DNA of 6,122 nt from Methanoregulaceae archaeon (lineage in GTDB: Archaea; Halobacteriota; Methanomicrobia; Methanomicrobiales; Methanospirillaceae): positions 1 through 6,122 of the forward strand of contig JAJRBP010000245.1 in assembly GCA_028679405.1 (NCBI GenBank). The letters run 5' to 3'. Within the stretch, counting starts at the first letter, position 1. Each line of letters starts with the position of its first letter. The position numbers and the translations under genes are program-made. This document shows positions 5,207 through 6,122 of this stretch, in pieces. A model generated the notes under the pieces. That model searched no databases. It was given only the letters and a program-made list of their open reading frames with translations, and was not told the origin of the DNA.

Positions 5207-6122
5207 GTTAATCCTGTCCCGGTAGGGCAGCAGGGAGTCATACAGGTTTGTAGCCCGGGGAACGGCCGGACAATTCACCCCGGCGTACGGACCATCGACG
5301 CCCGCAAACACGTTGAGGTGGTTCTTCCGGAGAAATGGGGCCCACCTCCGCACCATCTGCGGTTCGGGATAGATATCGCGGAGTGATGTAGTGGATGCAG
5401 ACTCGTAATTCAACAAGGTACATCGCATCATTTCCCTGTCTTCTGAAACTTTGCTCCCCATCACCACGCCTTCTGCCATGCCGAGAACTATCCCTGCAGC
5501 CATAACAAAAAGGAACACACCAAAAATCCACTGGAAAGTCCTGGATCCATGGCGGCTTTTGTAAATTGCCAGAAATCCCATGTACAGTCCGATAATTCCG
5601 GGGAGCCCGAATGTCACGTACCTGGAGGAGAGTGCCTGTTCCACCCCAAAGCCCCCTCTTCCAATCGTCGATATCCCGGCGGACAGGAACCAGAAGAGGA
5701 TCAGCGCAAGCCAGATGCTGCATTTTTCTGCCAGGGAATGCACGAGAAGAAAGTAAACCAGGGCGGCAGCAAGCGCGAACAACAGGATACCGATCATGAG
5801 TGAATACGCGACAAAGATTCCTCCCCAGGGCCCCACACCGAGCGGAGAACCAAGATACGCCAGGAAATACGCAGCCGCCCCGGCAGGGTTCATGGCCGCG
5901 TACGACAACCCGGGCAGGTCCCCGGACCTCTTCCAGTTCATAAAATAGACCAGGAAGAGCACCACCGAGGAAAGACACCAGGAAGCCAGCGCGTTCCTAT
6001 CCTTTCTCCAGAAGAGGAGAAACCCACCCACGGGCCAGATGAGAAGCCCGTTTAAGAATGAAAAGGATGCGACGACTGCTCCCGCAACTGCTGCCAGGAA
6101 CGACGCATCCGCTCCGGTTGAT
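5186..6122 (-). CDS. Multi-spanning membrane protein, partial (N-terminus outside window)
   Basis: The frame is open from the right window edge for 311 residues to the TGA at 5186-5188. A GTG at 6031 is in frame but lies inside a hydrophobic segment (FLNGLLIWPVGGFLLFW, 22-38), so it is not the start. About seven membrane segments are visible, near residues 6-38 (one or two), 45-62, 78-92, 102-127, 135-152, 171-187 and 197-216. The loop GRGGFGVEQALSSRYVTF (154-171) and the soluble tail with L-R-D-I-Y-P-E-P (247-254) and the phrase HLNVF look like conserved marks of a family of uncharacterised integral membrane proteins. The NGLLIWP segment recalls polytopic GT-C-like glycosyltransferases, but their catalytic acidic loop would be in the missing N-terminal part. 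Envelope glycan or lipid-linked sugar work is therefore only a suggestion. The last codons lie within the 68-bp tandem repeat. The next gene on this strand starts 331 bases further on. Confidence 0.8.
   Translation of the reverse strand, partial: STGADASFLAAVAGAVVASFSFLNGLLIWPVGGFLLFWRKDRNALASWCLSSVVLFLVYFMNWKRSGDLPGLSYAAMNPAGAAAYFLAYLGSPLGVGPWGGIFVAYSLMIGILLFALAAALVYFLLVHSLAEKCSIWLALILFWFLSAGISTIGRGGFGVEQALSSRYVTFGLPGIIGLYMGFLAIYKSRHGSRTFQWIFGVFLFVMAAGIVLGMAEGVVMGSKVSEDREMMRCTLLNYESASTTSLRDIYPEPQMVRRWAPFLRKNHLNVFAGVDGPYAGVNCPAVPRATNLYDSLLPYRDRINRVIRPS

Overview
The window looks archaeal, most likely a Methanomicrobia-type methanogen. Genes are preceded by AT-rich TATA-like boxes with A-rich flanks. 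Shine-Dalgarno stretches are GGGG, GGTG or GGGGGTGA. Genes end in bare T-tracts. The products (DGGYI-repeat propeller proteins, TIG-domain proteins, GWN-motif surface proteins) are types common in Methanoregula/Methanospirillum-like genomes. The lineage is an inference; no rRNA or marker gene is present.

Layout, reading down the minus strand from the right edge: (1) the C-terminal part of a multi-spanning membrane protein (5186-6122, start outside the window); (2) a small secreted protein with two GWN modules (4285-4854); (3) a secreted protein with two near-identical-length TIG/IPT-like domains (3265-3939); (4) a secreted DGGYI-repeat protein, apparently a seven-bladed beta-propeller, split by an in-frame TGA (1193-2428); (5) a tandem paralogue of it, cut off by the left window edge (1-973). 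The only plus-strand gene is a small antibiotic-biosynthesis-monooxygenase (ABM)-like protein at 2788-3102, lying between (3) and (4).

The intergenic gaps are long (219-345 bp between neighbouring minus-strand genes), and three of the minus-strand genes have their own candidate promoter, so this is probably a cluster of separately transcribed surface/secreted-protein genes rather than an operon. Two gaps hold tandem repeats: 68-bp units that begin inside the 3' end of the membrane-protein gene, and 49-bp units with an internal dyad just after the GWN gene. The two propeller genes share leader layout (TATA to ATG about 85-87 bp, matching Shine-Dalgarno neighbourhood), which fits a whole-gene duplication including the promoter.

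No RNA genes, CRISPR array, insertion sequence or integrase were found. The observations most worth follow-up are the in-frame stop that removes two of seven propeller blades, and the gene-end tandem repeats.
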